From NCBI RefSeq assembly GCF_000359585.1, contig NZ_APMH01000003.1:124001-188000 (forward strand): a stretch of 64,000 nucleotides of DNA, read 5' to 3'. Positions within the stretch are counted from its first letter, which is position 1, and every line of letters begins with the position of its first letter. Position numbers and translations under genes: made by a program. Below the pieces are notes generated by a model. That model had not been told where the DNA came from, made no database searches, and saw only the letters and a program-made list of their open reading frames with translations. The DNA comes from Clostridium tyrobutyricum DSM 2637 = ATCC 25755 = JCM 11008 (GTDB taxonomy: Bacteria; Bacillota; Clostridia; Clostridiales; Clostridiaceae). Below are positions 21,200-31,878 of this stretch, one piece after another.

Positions 21200-22081
21200 A
21201 TGAATGGAATTTTAAATATAAATAAACCTGTTGGTATGACTTCTTTTGATGTAGTTAAAAAGGTAAAAACTATTTTAAATATTAAAAAGGTGGGTCATAC
21301 AGGCACCCTCGATCCAGGAGCATCAGGGGTTTTACCAGTTTGCATAGGACGTGCTACCAAATTAGTAGACTATATAATGCAAGGCAGAAAAACTTATATA
21401 GCTGAATTAAGATTGGGAATAGCAACTGATACTTATGATAAGTATGGTAATATTATTAGTAAATCAGATGTAAATATAGATCAAAATCAACTAATTGATA
21501 CAATAAGTAGTTTTATAGGAAATATAAAACAGATACCACCAATGTATTCTGCATTAAAAGTAAATGGAAAAAGATTATATGATTTAGCACGACAGGGAAT
21601 TGAAATCGAGAGAAAGAGTAGAGATATAACCATATATAACATAGATATAATGAACATAAATATTCCTTATGTAAAATTAAAAGTTGAATGTTCAAAAGGA
21701 ACTTATATAAGAAGTCTCTGTTATGATATAGGGAAAAGTTTGAGTTGTGGTGGGGCTATGTGGAGCCTTGTTCGCACACATACTGGGGAATTTGATATTT
21801 TGAACTCCATATCTATAAATGACTTGAATAATGAAAATGTGTTACAGCATATAATCCCCATGGATAAAGCATTAAACAAATGTCCAAAAGTTTTTGTGAA
21901 ACACAATTTTAAAAAGAATGTTTTAAATGGAATTCCTATATATGACGAGGAGTTTTTAAAATATGTGAATCCAGATGAAATTTATAGGGTGTACATAGAT
22001 AGAGACCAATTTATAGGGATTGGTATGAATAATGGTAATACTGGTTTTAAAATGATAAAATTATTGATTCGGGGTAATTAG
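21200..22081 (+). CDS. truB: tRNA pseudouridine-55 synthase
   Basis: TruB makes pseudouridine 55 in the T loop of tRNA. ILNINKPVGMTSFDVV starts the protein. The catalytic motif GHTGTLDPGASGVLPVCIG carries the nucleophilic Asp. KGTYIRSLCYDIG is the conserved motif III region. The 293-residue form includes a short C-terminal domain. The ATG follows the nrnA stop directly, so coupling is likely. ribF follows after 2 bases. Confidence 0.96.
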   Translation: MNGILNINKPVGMTSFDVVKKVKTILNIKKVGHTGTLDPGASGVLPVCIGRATKLVDYIMQGRKTYIAELRLGIATDTYDKYGNIISKSDVNIDQNQLIDTISSFIGNIKQIPPMYSALKVNGKRLYDLARQGIEIERKSRDITIYNIDIMNINIPYVKLKVECSKGTYIRSLCYDIGKSLSCGGAMWSLVRTHTGEFDILNSISINDLNNENVLQHIIPMDKALNKCPKVFVKHNFKKNVLNGIPIYDEEFLKYVNPDEIYRVYIDRDQFIGIGMNNGNTGFKMIKLLIRGN

Positions 22082-22083
22082 AT

Positions 22084-23016
22084 ATGATAGTAATAGAAGA
22101 TAATTTTAAAATTCATTTAAAAGAAAAAACATATATTGCACTTGGAAGTTTTGATGGACTTCATTTAGGTCACATGCAACTTGTAAAAAAGGCAATTGAA
22201 CTCTCAAAAGGCAATAATGCAAAAAGTATGGTATTTACGTTTAAATCTCATCCACGAAATATTATAAATAAAAAGTCTGCTACTAAAATTTTAATGAATA
22301 ATGAAAGTAAATTAGAAGTATTAAAAGAGTCTGGTTTGGATATAATAAATATGGCAAGCTTTGATTATGATTTTATGAAAATATCACCAAAAGAATTTAT
22401 AATTAAACTTATACAAAATTATAATGCAAAAGGACTTGTAGTTGGATTCAATTATAGATTTGGATATAAGAATATGGGAAACATTGAACTCTTAAAAGAG
22501 TTAAGCGTAAAATACAAATTCTCATTGGATATTATAAAACCAGTAAAATTTAATGATAACATCATATCAAGTACAATTATAAGGAATCTTATTGCAGATC
22601 AGGGTGATGTAAAGCAGGCTGCCAATATGCTTTCAAGACCTTATATGCTTCAAGGAAAAATAATTCCAGGAAAACATCTTGGGAAGAAATTGGGGTTTCC
22701 AACTGCTAATATGGAATTTGATACAAAATTTATTTTGCCAAAAGAAGGAGTATATTTTACAGCTGTAAAATTTGAAAATAAATTTTATAAGGGTATAACA
22801 AATGTAGGATATAATCCTACCACAAATGATAATAAATTGAGTGTTGAAACTAATATTTTAGATTTTAACAAAGATATATATGGAAGTGAACTGAGAATTT
22901 ATTTTATTGATAGAATTAGGGATGAATTTAAATTTCAAAATTTAGATCAATTAATCAGTCAACTTGAAAGTGATAGAAATTATGCAAATAAGAAAAACTT
23001 AGAAATTAATTTTTAA
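22084..23016 (+). CDS. ribF: Bifunctional riboflavin kinase / FMN adenylyltransferase
   Basis: RibF converts riboflavin to FMN and then FAD. The N-terminal nucleotidyltransferase domain has [14 protein letters not shown] (HxGH type) and SSTIIRNLI. The C-terminal flavokinase domain has [15 protein letters not shown], then GVYFTAV. The 310 residues match the bifunctional form. It closes the rimP-ribF operon, and the rpsO promoter follows within about 35 bases. There is no clear terminator between them. Confidence 0.96.
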   Translation: MIVIEDNFKIHLKEKTYIALGSFDGLHLGHMQLVKKAIELSKGNNAKSMVFTFKSHPRNIINKKSATKILMNNESKLEVLKESGLDIINMASFDYDFMKISPKEFIIKLIQNYNAKGLVVGFNYRFGYKNMGNIELLKELSVKYKFSLDIIKPVKFNDNIISSTIIRNLIADQGDVKQAANMLSRPYMLQGKIIPGKHLGKKLGFPTANMEFDTKFILPKEGVYFTAVKFENKFYKGITNVGYNPTTNDNKLSVETNILDFNKDIYGSELRIYFIDRIRDEFKFQNLDQLISQLESDRNYANKKNLEINF

Positions 23017-23022
23017 AATTAA

Positions 23023-23051
23023 TTTACATTATTAATTTTATTTGCTATAAT
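23023..23051 (+). promoter_or_regulatory. rpsO promoter (extended -10)
   Basis: -35 TTTACA (23023-23028), a 17-base spacer and -10 TATAAT (23046-23051) are seen, the last preceded by TGC as an extended -10. It predicts a transcript start near 23058 and a leader of about 80 bases. Confidence 0.8.
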
Positions 23052-23054
23052 TAC

Positions 23055-23125
23055 AGACGTGATCCTTATGCTAAGAAATTCGACTTGCCGACGTCTTTCT
23101 TGGAATATAGGGGATTAACAATTTG
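23055..23125 (+). promoter_or_regulatory. rpsO leader RNA, probable S15 autoregulatory structure
   Basis: AGACGT (23055-23060) pairs with ACGTCT (23091-23096) and encloses a small hairpin CTTA-TGC-TAAG (23065-23075). Structured leaders in Firmicutes rpsO mRNAs are known to bind free S15 and repress translation. That this leader does so is inferred from position and shape. Confidence 0.55.
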
Positions 23126-23138
23126 GAGGTGTAGCAAA

Positions 23139-23402
23139 ATGGAAAAGGCAATTAAGCAGGAAATAATAAAGAAGTATGAAAGACATGAAGGAGACACAGG
23201 TTCACCTGAAGTTCAAATAGCACTTCTTACTAAAAGAATCAATCATTTAAATGAACATTTGAAAGTTCATAAGAAAGATCATCATTCAAGAAGAGGTCTT
23301 TTAATGATGGTTGGTAAGAGAAGAGGACTTCTTAATTATTTAATTAAAGAAGATATTGAAAGATATCGTACTATTATAAAAGAATTAAATTTAAGAAAAT
23401 AA
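23139..23402 (+). CDS. rpsO: 30S ribosomal protein S15
   Basis: S15 is a primary binder of 16S rRNA that organises the platform of the 30S subunit. [19 protein letters not shown] and the basic [19 protein letters not shown] stretch are diagnostic. I chose ATG 23139 after GGAGGTG (23125-23131), giving 87 residues. An in-frame upstream start at 23085 lies inside the leader and would add unrelated residues. It has its own promoter and terminator, and pnp follows as in most bacteria. Confidence 0.98.
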   Translation: MEKAIKQEIIKKYERHEGDTGSPEVQIALLTKRINHLNEHLKVHKKDHHSRRGLLMMVGKRRGLLNYLIKEDIERYRTIIKELNLRK

Positions 23403-23405
23403 TCT

Positions 23406-23436
23406 TGGAGCGGCTTTCAAACCGCTCTATTATTTT
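23406..23436 (+). terminator. Intrinsic terminator of rpsO
   Basis: The GC-rich 6-bp stem GAGCGG (23408-23413) pairs with CCGCTC (23422-23427) and is followed by TATTATTTT. Confidence 0.8.
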
Positions 23437-23480
23437 AAAAAAATATTAATATTTTAGACGTAAGTGAAGGAGGTAATTTA

Positions 23481-25592
23481 ATGAGTGAAGTTATTCAAAC
23501 TACTATTGCAGGAAGAACTCTGAAAGTTGATTATGGTAAGGTTGGAAGACTTTCCAATTGTGCCATTTTAATAAGTTATGGTGATACTGTTGTTCTAGTA
23601 AATGCAAACTCTTCTGCAAAACCAAGAGATGGGGTAGATTTTTTTCCATTAAGCATAGAATATGAAGAAAGACTCTATTCTGTAGGAAAGATACCTGGAG
23701 GATTTATAAAAAGAGAGGGTAAACCTACTGATAAAGCTATTTTACATGCGAGGGCAATCGATAGACCTCTTAGACCGTTATTTCCTAAAGGATATAGAAA
23801 TGATGTTCAAGTTGTATGTACTGTAGTATCTGTTGAACAAGATAACCTGCCTGATATACTTTCTATAAATGGCGCATCTCTGGCATTGTGCCTTTCAAGT
23901 ATTCCTTTCAATACTCCTGTAGGGGCTGTTTCTGTTGGAATAGTAGATGGAGATTTTGTAATAAATCCAGGATTAGAACAAAGAAAAAAAAGTACATTGA
24001 ATTTGACTGTATGTGCCACTGAAGATAGAGTGATGATGGTAGAAGCCGGTGGAGATGAAATAGCAGAAGATGTAATGTATAATGCCATAAATTTTGGCTT
24101 TGAAGAGTGTAAAAAAATTGCTAAATTTCAAAGAGAAGCCATGAAAAAATATGGTAAAGAGAAAGACATACCGGAATTATATAAAGTCGATGAAACTTTG
24201 GAAAATGAAGTTAGAAATTTTTCTTTTGACAGTATTAAAGAAGCTATGTATATAACTGATAAAGATGAAAGAAATGATGCACTTGATGAAGTCAAAAAGA
24301 AATTAGATGAGGAATTTGGAGATAAATATCCAGATAATAAAGCAGATATTAGTGATGTTGTATATAGAATTCAAAAGGAAATAGTCAGAAATATGCTTTT
24401 GAATGAACATAGAAGACCTGATGGAAGAAAATTTGATGAAGTAAGACCTATAAGCTGTGAAGTTGGAATACTTCCAAGAACACATGGTACTGGATTATTT
24501 ACAAGAGGATTAACCCAGGTAATGACAGTAGCTACTCTTGGATCTCTCGGAGATGTTCAAGTGCTTGATGGAATAGGTTTAGAAGAATCTAAAAGATATA
24601 TACACCATTATAATTTCCCATCTTATAGTACTGGTGAAACTAGACCTCTTAGAGGACCTGGAAGAAGAGAGATAGGACATGGTGCACTAGCAGAAAAAGC
24701 TTTGATACCACTCATTCCAAGTGAGTCTGAATTTCCATATACAATAAGACTTGTATCAGAAGTTTTAAGTTCTAATGGTTCCACATCTCAAGCAAGTATA
24801 TGTGGAAGCACCTTAGCACTTTTAGATGCTGGGGTTCCTATAAAGAGACCGGCAGCAGGAATTGCCATAGGACTTATAACTAGTGATGATTTATCTCAGG
24901 AAGAATTACTTACTGATATACAGGGAATAGAAGATTTCTTTGGAGACATGGATTTCAAGGTAGGAGGAACTGAGGAAGGAATAACAGCTATACAATTTGA
25001 TACTAAAATTCATGGACTCTCATTGCACTGTATAAAGGAAACTTTGGAAAGAGCGAAAAAAGCTAGATTGTTTATACTTGATAAAATAAATGCATGTATA
25101 AGTGCTCCACGAAAAGATCTTTCTAAATATGCACCAAAGACATTTACTATGAGCATAGATACTGACAAGATAAGAGATGTAATAGGAGCTGGTGGAAAGG
25201 TAATAAATAAGATAATAGCGGAAACAGGAGTAAAAATCGATATAAAAGAAGATGGTAACATATTTGTAATGTCAGATGATACTGAATCTGCTAAAAAGGC
25301 ATTAAAGATTATAGACGACTTAACAAGAGAAGTAAAAGTAGGAGAAATTTACTTAGGCAAAGTTACTAAAACTACAAATTTTGGAGCATTTGTTGAAATA
25401 CTTCCAGGAAAAGAAGGCCTGGTACATATATCGAAACTTGATTTTACTAGAGTAAATAAAGTTGAAGATATAGTTTCAGTAGGAGATGAAATACTTGTTA
25501 AGGTTATAGAAATAGATAATCAAGGCAGGATAAATCTTTCTAGGAAAGATGCAATAAAGGATTCAGAAAAAAAGAAATCAGATGAGGACTAA
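23481..25592 (+). CDS. pnp: Polyribonucleotide nucleotidyltransferase (PNPase)
   Basis: PNPase is a phosphorolytic 3'-5' exoribonuclease. It has two RNase PH domains (about residues 10-220 and 300-540; the second contains [15 protein letters not shown] and [18 protein letters not shown]), then a KH domain ([11 protein letters not shown]) and an S1 domain ([20 protein letters not shown]). The 703 residues are standard. GAAGGAGG precedes ATG 23481. Together with rny and tepA/ftsK neighbours it follows the B. subtilis order. Confidence 0.98.
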   Translation: MSEVIQTTIAGRTLKVDYGKVGRLSNCAILISYGDTVVLVNANSSAKPRDGVDFFPLSIEYEERLYSVGKIPGGFIKREGKPTDKAILHARAIDRPLRPLFPKGYRNDVQVVCTVVSVEQDNLPDILSINGASLALCLSSIPFNTPVGAVSVGIVDGDFVINPGLEQRKKSTLNLTVCATEDRVMMVEAGGDEIAEDVMYNAINFGFEECKKIAKFQREAMKKYGKEKDIPELYKVDETLENEVRNFSFDSIKEAMYITDKDERNDALDEVKKKLDEEFGDKYPDNKADISDVVYRIQKEIVRNMLLNEHRRPDGRKFDEVRPISCEVGILPRTHGTGLFTRGLTQVMTVATLGSLGDVQVLDGIGLEESKRYIHHYNFPSYSTGETRPLRGPGRREIGHGALAEKALIPLIPSESEFPYTIRLVSEVLSSNGSTSQASICGSTLALLDAGVPIKRPAAGIAIGLITSDDLSQEELLTDIQGIEDFFGDMDFKVGGTEEGITAIQFDTKIHGLSLHCIKETLERAKKARLFILDKINACISAPRKDLSKYAPKTFTMSIDTDKIRDVIGAGGKVINKIIAETGVKIDIKEDGNIFVMSDDTESAKKALKIIDDLTREVKVGEIYLGKVTKTTNFGAFVEILPGKEGLVHISKLDFTRVNKVEDIVSVGDEILVKVIEIDNQGRINLSRKDAIKDSEKKKSDED

Positions 25593-25597
25593 AAAAT

Positions 25598-25628
25598 AGA
25601 AGGGCTTACGCGCCTTTTTATTTTTTTC
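25598..25628 (+). terminator. Intrinsic terminator of pnp
   Basis: A short stem of AAGG/CCTT with an inner GC/GC pairing and a small bulge (about 25600-25616) is followed by TTTTTATTTTTTT. Confidence 0.7.
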
Positions 25629-25703
25629 AATTATAAATAATTGAAATATACATAGAATATAGTGTAATTGTAATTTGAAATAAAAGAAGGTGATGATAAA
25701 ATT

Positions 25704-27002
25704 ATGTACAATATAATTAAGCTGGACAATGGATTAAGATTAGTTGTAGAAAATATAGATCATGTTAACTCAATTAGTGTAGGACTGTGGGTAGAAAATG
25801 GTTCTAGAAATGAGGGCATATATGAAAATGGAATATCTCATTTTATTGAGCATATGTTTTTTAAAGGTACTGAAAAGAGAAATGCGTTTAATATAGCTGA
25901 ATGTATAGAAGAAGTAGGCGGACAGATAAATGCTTTTACAGGAAAGGAAGCTACTTGTTTTTATATAAAAGTATTATATTCCCATTTGAATTTAGCTTTG
26001 GATGTTATATCGGATATGCTTTTTAATAGTAAATTTTCACCTGAAGATATGGAAAAAGAAAAGGGAGTCATAATTGAAGAAATAAACATGAGCGAGGATT
26101 CCCCAGAGGATGTCCTATCAGACATTCACAGCAAGGCAATATGGGGCAACGATCCAATATCCTACCCAATACTTGGTACTAAAGAAAATGTTAAATCATT
26201 TACCAGAAAGCAAGTAATAGATTATTTAAAACGATATTATGTACCACAAAATGCTGTAATATCAATATCTGGCAAGATAGACTTATGCACCATTAAAGAA
26301 GTGGTGGAGCAGTATTTTGGACAGTGGAAAAATAATAATGAAAAAGCAGTACAGTATTCAAATCCTAAATTTTTAAAAAAACATATATTTAAAAAGAAAG
26401 ATATAGAGCAACTGCACTTAAATCTCGGAATACCTGGTATAGAGAGCGGAAATGATGATTTATATGCTGAATTGCTTATAAGTAATATACTTGGTGGAGG
26501 AGCATCATCTATTTTATTTCAAAAAATCAGAGAAGAAAAAAGTTTATGCTATTCTATATATTCCTATATAGCGTCATTTAATAATACAGGAGTAATCAGC
26601 ATATATACTGGATTGAATCCAAAACATGCCTATGATGCCATAAATATAATACAGGAAGAAGTATTTAAATTAATAAAATCTGGTATTGGATCTCAAAAAC
26701 TACAGAAAACAAAAGAGCAGTTAAAAGGAAATTATATATTGGGAATAGAAAGTACTACAAGTAGAATGTTCAATAATGGGAAGTCAGTTCTTTTTTTAAA
26801 TAAAGTAAATAGCCCTGAAGATATAATGATAAAGATAGATAAAATTAATACTGATAAATTAAACGAAGTAATGGAAAAAACTTTTAAAAGAGGAATATTA
26901 AATTCAGCATTTGTAGGATTAGATATAGATGTGGATATAGTTAAAGGTATATTAGGTGAATGTGAAAATCCTTTTAAAAAAGGTAATAGTATAAATATAT
27001 AG
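25704..27002 (+). CDS. mlpA: M16-family zinc peptidase (MlpA/YmxG)
   Basis: This processing-peptidase-like protein has the inverted zinc motif HFIEH at residues 46-50, and the distal Glu is probably within EEINMSED. The second, inactive-type M16 domain lies in the C-terminal half. The 432 residues match the single-subunit bacterial group next to pnp (mlpA or ymxG in bacilli). AAGAAGGTGATG precedes ATG 25704. The natural substrate is unknown; in B. subtilis it influences aprE expression. Confidence 0.88.
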   Translation: MYNIIKLDNGLRLVVENIDHVNSISVGLWVENGSRNEGIYENGISHFIEHMFFKGTEKRNAFNIAECIEEVGGQINAFTGKEATCFYIKVLYSHLNLALDVISDMLFNSKFSPEDMEKEKGVIIEEINMSEDSPEDVLSDIHSKAIWGNDPISYPILGTKENVKSFTRKQVIDYLKRYYVPQNAVISISGKIDLCTIKEVVEQYFGQWKNNNEKAVQYSNPKFLKKHIFKKKDIEQLHLNLGIPGIESGNDDLYAELLISNILGGGASSILFQKIREEKSLCYSIYSYIASFNNTGVISIYTGLNPKHAYDAINIIQEEVFKLIKSGIGSQKLQKTKEQLKGNYILGIESTTSRMFNNGKSVLFLNKVNSPEDIMIKIDKINTDKLNEVMEKTFKRGILNSAFVGLDIDVDIVKGILGECENPFKKGNSINI

Positions 27003-27067
27003 TAATAAGTTATATATACAATTCATATTATTTATATAGCAAATCATGTGAATTGGAGGAATTACTT

Positions 27068-27340
27068 ATGAGTGACAATATAAAGTTTTATGGAGATATT
27101 GAAAGGTATGAAATTATAAATGTAAATGATGGTGACAGATTTAACTCTCTGGGTAATAATGATATTATTATAGATGAAAATGGTAACTTAAAGATATTAT
27201 TGTTAAATGAAAATAAATCTAAATTTGGACTGTTTGGTAAAAATGAATTTGTAGAAGTACCTTGGGATTGTGTTCAAAAGATTGGTGCTAAAACAATAAT
27301 AATAGATGCTGATGAAAAAAAATTAAAAAAAACCCATTAA
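27068..27340 (+). CDS. ymxH: YlmC/YmxH-family PRC-barrel protein
   Basis: This small protein of the YlmC/YmxH family is annotated as sporulation-associated in Firmicutes. IERYEIINVNDGDRFN and VEVPWDCVQKIGAKTIIID fit the PRC-barrel pattern, with a variable loop. ATG 27068 lies 8 bases after GGAGG; an in-frame GTG at 27053 is upstream of that RBS. The 90-residue product lies between the M16 peptidase and dapG, as in B. subtilis, although spoVFAB and asd are absent here. Confidence 0.78.
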   Translation: MSDNIKFYGDIERYEIINVNDGDRFNSLGNNDIIIDENGNLKILLLNENKSKFGLFGKNEFVEVPWDCVQKIGAKTIIIDADEKKLKKTH

Positions 27341-27423
27341 CAAAACCTTAAGCTTATTAATAAAATGAATGTAGCATAGTAATAAAATATTTATTACAAT
27401 GGACAATAAAATGGGGGATAGAT

Positions 27424-28629
27424 ATGAAAATATTAGTACAAAAATTTGGTGGAACTTCAGTATCTACACATGAAAGAAGAGAAGATGTAGTAAACAAAGT
27501 TATTAAGGCGAAGAAAGATGGCTATTTTCCAGTAGTAGTAGTATCTGCCATGGGAAGAAAAGGTCAACCTTATGCCACTGATACATTACTTTCTTTAATA
27601 AGCGATAATTTTAAGGTGAAAAATAAATTGGCTTGTGATTTGATAATGAGCTGTGGAGAAATTATAAGTGCTGTTGTTTTATCAGACGAAATATCAAAGA
27701 GAGAATTACATGCTGTTCCAATTACCGGGGCTCAGGCATCTATAATAACTGATGATAATTATAATGAAGCATCTGTAATAAATGTAGATCCAAAGAAATT
27801 ATTTGAAATAATAGGCTCAAATAAAATTCCGATAGTTTCCGGATTTCAAGGAATAAGTAAAAGTGGATTTATAACTACTATTGGAAGAGGCGGAAGCGAT
27901 GTTACAGCTGTACTTTTAGGAAACGCTTTAAAAGCAGAAAAAGTTGAAATATATACGGATGTAGATGGAATAATGACTGCAGATCCTAGAGTAGTAGCTG
28001 ACGCTTCTCTAATTAAGGAGATAAGCTATAATGAAGTATTTCAGCTGGCAGATCAAGGGGCCAAGGTAATACATCCTAGAGCTGTAAGGATAGCTATGAA
28101 TAGTAATATACCACTAGTTATTAAAAATACTCTTAATAATAGTACAGGCACAATAATCAGTAATTCCATTATGGAAAATCAAGATAGGATAATAAGTGGA
28201 ATAACTTCTGTAAATAATAGAGTTCAAATTACTGTAAAATATGATGAAAATCCCCAAAATAAAAATTATTTTAATTTGTTTGATGAATTGGCAGACAATC
28301 TTATTAGTATAGATCTTATAAATGTATTTAAAAAACAGAAGATTTTTACAATAGATAATAAAGATATCGAAAATTTTAAAATTGTAGCTGAAAGTCTTGG
28401 ATTAAAATATTCTATAGTTGAGGAATGTACAAAAATAGCTCTTGTAGGAAATGGCATGCGAGGAATACCAGGAGTTATGGCAAATATACTTAAAATACTG
28501 GCAAAAGAAAATATACAGGTTCTTCAGACAGCAGATTCTCACACTACAATATGGTGTCTTGTTGAAAGTCGTTTTGAAAATACAGCTATAAATGCACTGC
28601 ATAAAGGATTTGGTCTTAGTGAAAATTAG
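27424..28629 (+). CDS. dapG: Aspartate kinase
   Basis: Aspartokinase phosphorylates L-aspartate, the first step to diaminopimelate, lysine, threonine and methionine. VQKFGGTSVS opens the kinase domain (residues 4-13), with TIGRGGSDVTAVLLG and EIYTDVDGIMTADPR in the core. Two ACT domains lie C-terminally (about 270-401). The 401-residue monofunctional form and its place before tepA match dapG, the diaminopimelate-sensitive isozyme of B. subtilis; the effector here is not provable. GGGGGATA precedes the ATG. Confidence 0.93.
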   Translation: MKILVQKFGGTSVSTHERREDVVNKVIKAKKDGYFPVVVVSAMGRKGQPYATDTLLSLISDNFKVKNKLACDLIMSCGEIISAVVLSDEISKRELHAVPITGAQASIITDDNYNEASVINVDPKKLFEIIGSNKIPIVSGFQGISKSGFITTIGRGGSDVTAVLLGNALKAEKVEIYTDVDGIMTADPRVVADASLIKEISYNEVFQLADQGAKVIHPRAVRIAMNSNIPLVIKNTLNNSTGTIISNSIMENQDRIISGITSVNNRVQITVKYDENPQNKNYFNLFDELADNLISIDLINVFKKQKIFTIDNKDIENFKIVAESLGLKYSIVEECTKIALVGNGMRGIPGVMANILKILAKENIQVLQTADSHTTIWCLVESRFENTAINALHKGFGLSEN

Positions 28630-28713
28630 TCAATATTAATGATTAATGTATATGGAACCTCTTCAATGAACAAAATAGTAGTATATACAATTTGATTATG
28701 GAGGAGATATACT

Positions 28714-29400
28714 ATGTCAGGTCAGGAAGAAAATAGAGGAACAGATGAAAATACAAGACAAAATATAAGGGAATTAGGAATAAATAGTATTTCAAATATT
28801 AAAGATGATATTCAAGTTTTACCTATAATAGGTCAAATAGAAGGCCATGAAGTACTTTCACCCCAGACTAAGACTACAAAATATGAACATGTAATACCTC
28901 AGCTTGTTTCGATAGAACAAAATAGTAACATTAAAGGTGTATTTGTAATTTTAAATACTGTAGGAGGAGATGTAGAGGCAGGTCTTGCTATAGCTGAGAT
29001 GATAAACAGTCTTAGCAAAGTTACGGTATCTCTTGTAATAGGAGGAGGCCATTCCATAGGAGTTCCCTTAGCTACAAGTTCAGACTATTCATTTATATCG
29101 CCATCTGCAACTATGATAGTTCATCCTGTTAGAATGAATGGTATGATAATAGGGGTTCATCAAACATTTGAATATTTTAATAAAATACAGGACAGAATAA
29201 ATGAATTTATTGTTAGAACTTCAAATATTAATAGAGAAAAATTGACAAATTTCATGTTGAAGACGGATAAACTTTTAAATGATACTGGTACTATGCTGGT
29301 TGGCAGGGAAGCTGTAGAAGCTGGATTAATTGATGAAGTAGGTGGAATAAGTAGAGCTATATCAAAAATCCACCAGCTTATAGACAAACAAAATAAGTAA
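28714..29400 (+). CDS. tepA: ClpP-like serine protease TepA/YmfB
   Basis: This membrane-associated ClpP-class protease is called translocation-enhancing protein in bacilli, where it may clear signal peptides. NTVGGDVEAGLAIAEMI, the nucleophile Ser114 in GGGHSIGVPLA and His137 in MIVHPVR are all in place, and EAVEAGLIDEV closes the fold. There is no N-terminal signal peptide; instead there is a polar 30-residue extension. The 228 residues are typical. GGAGGAG precedes ATG 28714. A perfect hairpin follows. Confidence 0.9.
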   Translation: MSGQEENRGTDENTRQNIRELGINSISNIKDDIQVLPIIGQIEGHEVLSPQTKTTKYEHVIPQLVSIEQNSNIKGVFVILNTVGGDVEAGLAIAEMINSLSKVTVSLVIGGGHSIGVPLATSSDYSFISPSATMIVHPVRMNGMIIGVHQTFEYFNKIQDRINEFIVRTSNINREKLTNFMLKTDKLLNDTGTMLVGREAVEAGLIDEVGGISRAISKIHQLIDKQNK

Positions 29401-29405
29401 AATTA

Positions 29406-29436
29406 GCCATAGGAGCTGATCCTATGGTATTTATGT
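29406..29436 (+). terminator. Hairpin after tepA
   Basis: A perfect 8-bp stem, CCATAGGA (29407-29414) with TCCTATGG (29420-29427) and loop GCTGA, is followed by TATTTATG. The T tract is weak, so termination may be partial. Confidence 0.6.
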
Positions 29437-29509
29437 TTATTCAAAGGAAATGAAAAGGTAATGTAGAATATAATAAAATAAAGATATTATGACTTTGGAG
29501 GTGATTTTT

Positions 29510-31783
29510 ATGACTAGAAAAAGAAGGAGAAAAAAAGTAGAAAGTTCAAATAGTGATATTAAAGGAATAATACTAATTACTTTTGGAATCTTAATGTTAA
29601 TAAGCGTATTTTCACCTTCTACATCAGGTATAGTAGGAAGAAATATAAAGAAAATATTAATTATGCTTATGGGGCTTGGAGCTTTTATTTTCCCTGCTTT
29701 GATAATTTTTATAGGAGGATGTGTTTTAGCAAGAAAGAATAAAATTAATTTTAGCAAAAGATTTTATGGCATAATATTATTTACGATAAATACGCTTCTT
29801 TTTATACAGATGATAACTATGTCGGATTATTATCCTTATAATAGTATATTGGACAGTATAAAGAGTATGTATAGTTTGGATAATATAGTTCATGGGGGAA
29901 TTATAAGTCTGTTTATAGATATACCTCTACTTAAACTGTTTGGAGATACAGGATGTTATGTTATATTTTTAGCACTATATTTCATATCCGTAATAATTAT
30001 GAGCAAACTGACTTTATATGATGTAATACATAAAATTAAAGATTCTATATCCGAAGAAAATCAAGATACAATAGTGGAAGACCGAGATAGTATAAGCAAA
30101 GTAAAAGATATAGATGAAAAAGAAGGATTTATTAAAGGTTTGAATAATAGAATAAAAATATTAAACTTTATGAAATCCAAAGATGAAGAACTTTTAGAGG
30201 ATAAAAAACAAGAGGATAAAAAAATTGATACCGCTGATAATCTGGATAAAAAAAGTAAATCTTTAGATCATCCAATTGAAATAGAAATAGCGGCAGATAA
30301 AGTCCCTGACAAATCTATAAACGAAGAATTAAATAAAAAAATGATTGAAAGTGAAGTTCAAGATTTAGTATATAACTATCCTGAGATAGATCTGTTAAAA
30401 CAAAACATTAAATCTCAATTAAATAAAGAAGATAAGAAAGAACTAATTAACAGTGCCAACAAATTGGAGGAAACTTTAAACAGTTTTGGAGTTGAAGCTA
30501 AAGTAATGCAGGTAAGTAAAGGACCTTCTGTTACTAGATTTGAACTTCAGCCAAGTCCTGGTGTGAAAGTAAGTAAAATAGTCAATTTATCTGATGATAT
30601 TGCATTAGGACTTGCAGCTACAGGGGTTAGAATAGAGGCACCTATACCTGGAAAATCGGCTATAGGTATAGAGGTACCAAATAGAATACTTACTCCAGTT
30701 TATTTGAGAGAAGTTGTAGAATCAAAGGAATTTTCAAATTTTAAAGCAAAGCTGGCATATTGTTTGGGAAAGGATATAGGAGGAAATTGCATAGTATCTG
30801 ACTTAACAAAAATGCCCCATCTTCTTATTGCAGGAGCAACTGGTTCAGGAAAAAGTGTATGTATAAATACTTTAGTTATAAGCTTGTTATATAAGTATTC
30901 CCCGGAAACAGTAAAATTGCTTATGATAGATCCAAAGGTTGTTGAACTGAGTGTGTATAATGGTATACCACATCTTTTAATACCAGTTGTCACAAATCCT
31001 AAAAAAGCTGCAGGTGCTTTGAATTGGGCCGTTCAAGAGATGAATAGAAGGTATAAGCTATTTGCGGATACTGGAGTAAGAAACATAGAAGGTTATAATA
31101 AGTTGGCAGATGAACAAATAGTAGATAGTAAATTGCCATTTGTTGTTATGATAATAGATGAGCTTGCTGATCTTATGATGGTTTGTCCAAATGAAGTAGA
31201 GGATTATATAGGACGTCTTGCCCAAATGGCACGAGCTGCAGGAATGCACCTTGTTATAGCAACTCAGAGACCATCTGTAGATGTAATTACTGGAGTAATT
31301 AAGGCAAACATACCTTCAAGAATATCTTTTGCAGTATCCAGCCAGATAGACTCCAGAACCATACTTGATACAAGTGGAGCTGAGAAGCTGCTTGGAAAAG
31401 GAGATATGTTGTTTTATCCTGTTGGGGAAGGAAAACCTGTTAGAATACAAGGTGCTTTTATATCTGAAAAGGAAGTAGAGAATGTAGTTAAATATATTAG
31501 AGATAAACAAGGCGAAGCACAATATGAAAATAAAATAATTGAAGAAATAGATACAAGTGTATCTAAAAATGATGAAGATTGTGACGAACTTTTAAATGAG
31601 GCCATTAGAATAGTACTAGATTCAGGACAAGCATCTACATCTCTTATCCAGAGAAGATTGAGAGTTGGATATAATAGAGCTGCTAGAATAATAGAACAGA
31701 TGGAGGACAGAGGTATCATATCTGGAAAAGATGGAACGAAACCAAGACAGGTACTGGTAAATAAAGATGAATTTAAATTATAA
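29510..31783 (+). CDS. ftsK: DNA translocase FtsK/SpoIIIE
   Basis: This septal DNA pump clears chromosome from the division or sporulation septum. A basic N-terminal tail (RKRRRKK) is followed by about four membrane helices (to residue 165), a Lys/Asp/Glu-rich linker, and the motor with Walker A AGATGSGKSV (about 441-450) and Walker B FVVMIIDELADLMM. A gamma winged helix (SLIQRRLRVGYNRAARIIEQ) at the C terminus reads KOPS/SRS-type sites. ATG 29510 after GGAGGTG gives 757 residues. Position tepA-ftsK matches spoIIIE of B. subtilis. Confidence 0.96.
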   Translation: MTRKRRRKKVESSNSDIKGIILITFGILMLISVFSPSTSGIVGRNIKKILIMLMGLGAFIFPALIIFIGGCVLARKNKINFSKRFYGIILFTINTLLFIQMITMSDYYPYNSILDSIKSMYSLDNIVHGGIISLFIDIPLLKLFGDTGCYVIFLALYFISVIIMSKLTLYDVIHKIKDSISEENQDTIVEDRDSISKVKDIDEKEGFIKGLNNRIKILNFMKSKDEELLEDKKQEDKKIDTADNLDKKSKSLDHPIEIEIAADKVPDKSINEELNKKMIESEVQDLVYNYPEIDLLKQNIKSQLNKEDKKELINSANKLEETLNSFGVEAKVMQVSKGPSVTRFELQPSPGVKVSKIVNLSDDIALGLAATGVRIEAPIPGKSAIGIEVPNRILTPVYLREVVESKEFSNFKAKLAYCLGKDIGGNCIVSDLTKMPHLLIAGATGSGKSVCINTLVISLLYKYSPETVKLLMIDPKVVELSVYNGIPHLLIPVVTNPKKAAGALNWAVQEMNRRYKLFADTGVRNIEGYNKLADEQIVDSKLPFVVMIIDELADLMMVCPNEVEDYIGRLAQMARAAGMHLVIATQRPSVDVITGVIKANIPSRISFAVSSQIDSRTILDTSGAEKLLGKGDMLFYPVGEGKPVRIQGAFISEKEVENVVKYIRDKQGEAQYENKIIEEIDTSVSKNDEDCDELLNEAIRIVLDSGQASTSLIQRRLRVGYNRAARIIEQMEDRGIISGKDGTKPRQVLVNKDEFKL

Positions 31784-31878
31784 ATTTATCTTGTAAAATT
31801 AATAAAGTAGATTTACAATAACATATGTATTATTAAATATGGATCATATATTTGCAACCTGAAATTAGGAGGAGAAAA

